Positions 13,754-16,311 of a stretch of DNA of 16,311 nt are shown one piece after another; the stretch's first letter is position 1; every line of letters begins with the position of its first letter. A program made the position numbers and the translations under genes. The stretch lies in contig JAGZEK010000022.1 in NCBI GenBank assembly GCA_018368345.1, positions 1 through 16,311 of the forward strand, read 5' to 3'. The notes under the pieces were generated by a model, which worked only from the letters and a program-made list of their open reading frames with translations, was not told the DNA's origin and did no database searches. Source of the stretch: Collinsella sp. Its GTDB lineage: Bacteria > Actinomycetota > Coriobacteriia > Coriobacteriales > Coriobacteriaceae.

Positions 13754-13756
13754 TTA
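13754..13756 (-). other. In-frame TAA interrupting the metallophosphoesterase-STAND gene
   Basis: On the minus strand the frame reads GGT AAT CAT GAC CTG TAA GGC CCG CGT, that is GNHDL, stop, GPR. Both sides are in one frame: 14047 minus 13693 is 354, a multiple of three. The 20 codons between the stop and the next ATG have no other interruption and keep protein-like content. A single substitution, for example CAA to TAA, explains it. Confidence 0.9.
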
Positions 13757-14047
13757 CAGGTCATGATTACCCGGCAATAAATAAACTATCAATCGGTATT
13801 CAAGCTTGTCCAGCTGTTCAATCAAATAGTCAAAGAACAGAGATGCGGATTGATACTCCTTCTTCTTACCGGAATAGGCAATGTCTCCAGTAACAAGTAA
13901 CAGTACCGCTCCAGATGTAATGCTGGATTTAATTGTTTCCAGAATATCGTCAACTCGATCATGACAATTAACTTGAAGCTCTTCGCCGAAATGAAAGTCC
14001 GTGAGTTGAACGATACAAAGTTGAGGTTCAAAATCATTGCGATCCAC
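13757..14047 (-). CDS. N-terminal part of the metallophosphoesterase domain (interrupted gene, 5' portion)
   Basis: 97 residues encode the first half of a calcineurin-like metallophosphoesterase. LTDFHFG (D17, H19) is motif I, LVTGDIAYSG (G54, D55) is motif II, and LPGNHDL (G93-D96) is motif III, immediately followed by TAA 13756-13754. Motifs IV and V lie beyond the stop in the frame that continues to 11021. The GTG start at 14047 has a strong GGAGG 7 bases upstream. Without readthrough this product alone lacks the late metal ligands and should be inactive. With the stop ignored, the full protein is about 1008 residues: phosphoesterase, STAND NTPase, helical sensor. The phosphoesterase would be the likely effector, cleaving nucleic acid or a nucleotide; the substrate is unknown. 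Confidence 0.75.
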
Positions 14048-14404
14048 TACGTGACCTCCGAATTATTGTCTCTCTTAATGGGCTAATTCTACCCACATTG
14101 CCGTCCGGAACCGCCATTAAAAGTCCATCTGCTCACCCCACTTCATACAGGCCGTCATGCCGTAGAGCAAAAGAGGGGATCTCACACAGCGAGAAGGATT
14201 AGCGCTAGGGCGCCTAGAACTGAACGGTGCAGGCTGCCGCAAAAAGCAATAGCCCGCACCGCCCATGTCTCAAAGCACCACTTCCAGGACATGCTCGTAG
14301 CTGCGAGAGCGCGAGCACGCTCCAAAGAAATACGGAATGTGCAGGTCGCAGCCAATCGTGCGACAATTAAGACGTCACGAACAGAGCCCCGGAGAGCGCA
14401 TGAA
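14048..14404. other. Gene-free stretch upstream of the interrupted gene
   Basis: This stretch contains the SD of the minus-strand gene (14059-14055) and presumably its promoter. A -10-like TAGAAT lies about 14085-14090 on the minus strand with no convincing -35. From about 14170 rightward the composition becomes GC-rich, and short palindromic bits such as TAGCGCTA occur. Frames here are open by chance, and I support none of them as a gene. Confidence 0.35.
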
Positions 14405-14526
14405 AAGTGTTGCCACATAGAACTGGATCTAGGGGCCAGTCGCACAGGGCATCCTGAAGGATTCCGGTTTAAAGACTCGAAGAATCGCAAGACGGCCTCA
14501 TGATGAAACTGCCGCATAACGCAAAG
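14405..14526 (+). pseudogene. Decayed 3' end of gene X (X4)
   Basis: The sequence AGAACTGGATCTAGG to GACTCGAAGAATCGC and CAAGACGGCCTCATGATGAA aligns with the 3' end of X3 (AGAACTTGACCTAAG, CTCGAAGAGACGC, CAAGACGGCCTCATGTTGAA). It would encode LEE, then SQDGLMMKLPHNA, in place of TQDGLMLKLPHRV. The X3 stop codon TAG corresponds to AAG here, so the ending is lost, and the 5' two-thirds of X is absent. It lies at the same distance before the conserved leader as X3 does, marking the second copy of the X-leader-surface gene unit. Confidence 0.65.
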
Positions 14527-14574
14527 CCAGCGCAACGCGAACCACAACGCTACCGGGCAACTCTACATAACCCT

Positions 14575-14784
14575 CCCCCTCCCCAACATTCCCCAGAAAG
14601 TTCGCTGATGTTGACTGGGGTTCCCGTAAAATAAACCCCAACAAAATATGTGCGGAGTGCTGGCCTGGAGCTGCCTTCGGACCCTATTGGCTGCTCACCG
14701 AGAGGCTCCGCTATGAAACGACCCCTTTACTACCTGATCTGCGCGATCGCGTGCACGCCCATGGTCAGCGCGACGTTGCCTATG
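14575..14784 (+). repeat. Direct repeat, copy 2 (leader plus signal-peptide start)
   Basis: This matches 10729-10938 in the same orientation, as described for copy 1. Here the leader is joined to the long, open surface-protein gene, so this copy is complete downstream, while its upstream X gene is broken. Copy 1 is the reverse: intact X and broken surface gene. Together they would make one complete ancestral unit. Confidence 0.85.
14581..14712 (+). promoter_or_regulatory. Structured 5' leader of the secreted transglutaminase-like gene
   Basis: Two competing pairings occur at 14581-14620. CCCCAG (14591-14596) can pair with CTGGGG (14615-14620), while CCCCAACAT (14581-14589) can pair with ATGTT plus GGGG across a small bulge. 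A later stem, GGAGCTGCCTTCGG (14667-14680) with CCGAGAGGCTCC (14698-14709), covers the SD AGAGG (14701-14705), which lies 7 bases before the ATG. Both structures are conserved in copy 1. TTGACT at 14611-14616 is -35-like, but the spacing to an A/T-rich -10 is poor. Control of translation by folding is an inference. Confidence 0.45.
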
Positions 14785-16311
14785 CCAGCCATCGCAGAAG
14801 CCATGCAGCCTCGGGCAACAGCCGAGCAGCAGGCGCAAGCCGACGCCACGAACAGCTACACAGACAAGGCTGAAGACGGCACCAACGCAAATGCGACAGC
14901 AGATACCGCAGAGGACAGCACCGCAACATTCAGCGACACCAGCGCAGCCAACACGGAAAGCGCCGACGCCACCAATGCCACCCCCGCCACACCCGCCACC
15001 ACCGCCCCATCCCTCCGCGCCCAAACCACCCCCACACCCGAGGCCATCTCCGCCACGCCACAAACCACCTACGCCCGCTCCGCCACCGCAACCCAAAACG
15101 GCGTCACCTTCACCGTCTCGTGGAACGACGCCCCCGCGGGCACCGCGACGACCTTCCACGTAACCCAAACCAACGGCTCGTCCCAGGCCAAGGCGCGCAT
15201 GGACGTGCCCACCTATTGGGACGGCGGCAGCCAGGAAAGCGTCTGCGACCCGTCGCGCGCGGCATGGGGCAGTTACTACAGCCTGGGCACCGCGGGCCAC
15301 GACTTTACCTTTGACTTCACGGCATCGGGCACGTACCGCATCCACTTCTACTTTATGGACAACGACAGATACGACCCCCAAAACGACAAGGGGATCTACT
15401 ACCTGCGCGCCACGGCGGAGGTGACCGTAAACGACGCCGCCCGCCCAAGCGTCACGCAGATCGTCAACGACGCCGTGGACCTGTGCAGGCAAGAGACAGA
15501 CGGCTCGGAATACGACATGGCGCTGTGGCTCCACGACTGGACGCTCGACCAGCTGGAGTACGACCACAGCCTCAACTGGTGCTCGGCCGAAAGCGGCCTC
15601 ACGCGCCACCAGGGCACCTGCGAGAGCTACCAGCGCATCTACTCCAAGCTCCTTGACGCCGCGGGCATCGCCAACGGCCGCATCACTGGCAACGGCCACA
15701 CCTGGAACGCCGTAAAGATCGACGGCAAATGGTGCCAGATGGACCTAACCTGGGACGACACCAGCGACAACTGGTACGGAGACCTGGACCAGCGCCATCT
15801 ATACTTTGGCCTGACCGACGAGCTCATGGCAATCGCCCACTCCGACCACACGGCAAACTACAAAAAGGACGACTACGCCTATCGCTCGACCGACCTATCC
15901 AACAATTACTTTGTGCGAAATGGCAAGGCCGATGAATGGGCAGAGAAGTATGCCGACCGCGTTCAGCAGCACTTGGATGCCAAGGAAGAAAGCTTTTCCA
16001 TCGATGCCGACAACCAGTCCTTCCCGCCGAGCATCTCGGGGATTCAGAATGGAGTTGTTGCCTATGCGATGAATCTGAGGGAGTGGAAGACTGGTGGCGC
16101 CAAGGTTGAGCTAGCTGCGGTATCGAACGTCACCAAGGAATCGAACAGCAAATGGAGCGCTAAATACGACATTAAAGCAGAATATAAAAATACAGCAGTA
16201 GAGAAAGAAATTGACGACGGCGCCTACCGGGTGGCGAGCGCGGTGGACCGCTCCATGGCCGTCGCGGCCTCGGCCTCCGGGTGCAGCATCACCTCGGGCC
16301 CGGCCTCGCTC
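14713..16311 (+). CDS. Secreted transglutaminase-fold surface protein, probably with C-terminal ricin-like domain (3' end outside the window)
   Basis: The frame is open from the ATG at 14713 to the window end, 533 codons. Residues 1-30 are a signal peptide: MKRPLYYLICAIACTPMV, then a hydrophobic stretch ending near AIAEA. An Ala/Thr/Asn/Pro-rich low-complexity linker follows to about 125. Next is a beta-rich domain of about 100 residues, then a transglutaminase-like core with GTCESY (C303), GNGHTWN (H329) and QMDLTWDD (D344) in the correct order and spacing for the Cys-His-Asp triad. The last 30 residues (DDGAYRVASAVDRSMAV) look like the start of a ricin-type or similar repeat seen in Coriobacteriia surface proteins. 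Such proteins act outside the cell on protein or peptidoglycan substrates; cross-linking versus peptidase activity cannot be decided. Translation starts from an SD inside a hairpin. The first 25 codons are duplicated at 10866. Codon use becomes more AT-rich at about 15890-16210. Confidence 0.8.
   Translation, partial: MKRPLYYLICAIACTPMVSATLPMPAIAEAMQPRATAEQQAQADATNSYTDKAEDGTNANATADTAEDSTATFSDTSAANTESADATNATPATPATTAPSLRAQTTPTPEAISATPQTTYARSATATQNGVTFTVSWNDAPAGTATTFHVTQTNGSSQAKARMDVPTYWDGGSQESVCDPSRAAWGSYYSLGTAGHDFTFDFTASGTYRIHFYFMDNDRYDPQNDKGIYYLRATAEVTVNDAARPSVTQIVNDAVDLCRQETDGSEYDMALWLHDWTLDQLEYDHSLNWCSAESGLTRHQGTCESYQRIYSKLLDAAGIANGRITGNGHTWNAVKIDGKWCQMDLTWDDTSDNWYGDLDQRHLYFGLTDELMAIAHSDHTANYKKDDYAYRSTDLSNNYFVRNGKADEWAEKYADRVQQHLDAKEESFSIDADNQSFPPSISGIQNGVVAYAMNLREWKTGGAKVELAAVSNVTKESNSKWSAKYDIKAEYKNTAVEKEIDDGAYRVASAVDRSMAVAASASGCSITSGPASL

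Noticed and set aside
14891..15163. Proline-rich plus-strand frame
   Set aside because: It is a shifted reading of the Ala/Thr-rich linker of the transglutaminase gene and has no start signal.
14695..15699. Long minus-strand open frame of 334 codons
   Set aside because: It is antisense to the transglutaminase gene, whose codon bias (GCC, GAC, ACC) leaves the opposite strand open. Its translation is low-complexity Val/Gly/Ala-rich with no domain.
1..16311. CRISPR array
   Set aside because: No series of short, evenly spaced direct repeats with unique spacers was seen; the repeats present are long, few and widely spaced.

Overview
The window looks like an accessory, defence-rich stretch from a Gram-positive gut actinobacterium, probably a Coriobacteriia member such as Collinsella. 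This is an inference from gene style: a secreted transglutaminase-fold protein that appears to run into a ricin-like lectin repeat, GC-rich housekeeping-style DNA at the right edge, and AT-richer accessory genes. No rRNA or tRNA fixes the taxonomy.

Left part (1-3800): a 3' tail of an unidentified gene; a HigB/HigA toxin-antitoxin pair on the minus strand with a perfect 15-bp inverted repeat over its promoter; a stand-alone protein with a C-terminal PD-(D/E)XK-type nuclease domain; and a small DUF2188-type gene.

Middle (3990-9830): a strongly decayed copy of a gene called X here (X1), an IS256-family transposase 5' fragment, a long hairpin, a second X leader with a 5' fragment (X2), a 904-residue DUF4062-plus-helical-repeat protein on the minus strand, an IS256-family transposase 3' fragment on the plus strand, and a two-domain protein ending in a TIR/deoxyribosyltransferase-like domain.

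Right part (9950-16311): an intact X gene (X3) with a leader of two tandem hairpins, then a conserved leader and the truncated start of a surface-protein gene. Next comes a large minus-strand metallophosphoesterase-STAND NTPase gene, interrupted by one in-frame TAA directly after its GNHD motif. After it lie the decayed 3' end of another X (X4), the same leader again, and the intact start of the secreted transglutaminase-like protein, which runs off the window.

The organising principle appears to be the repeated unit [R element - X gene - leader - surface gene]. At least four X copies or fragments and three R elements punctuate the region, and the large defence-like genes sit between broken copies. 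About 380 bp of imperfect direct repeat flanks the metallophosphoesterase-STAND gene. This suggests that the unit acts as a recombination or insertion hotspot where unrelated anti-phage-type genes accumulate.
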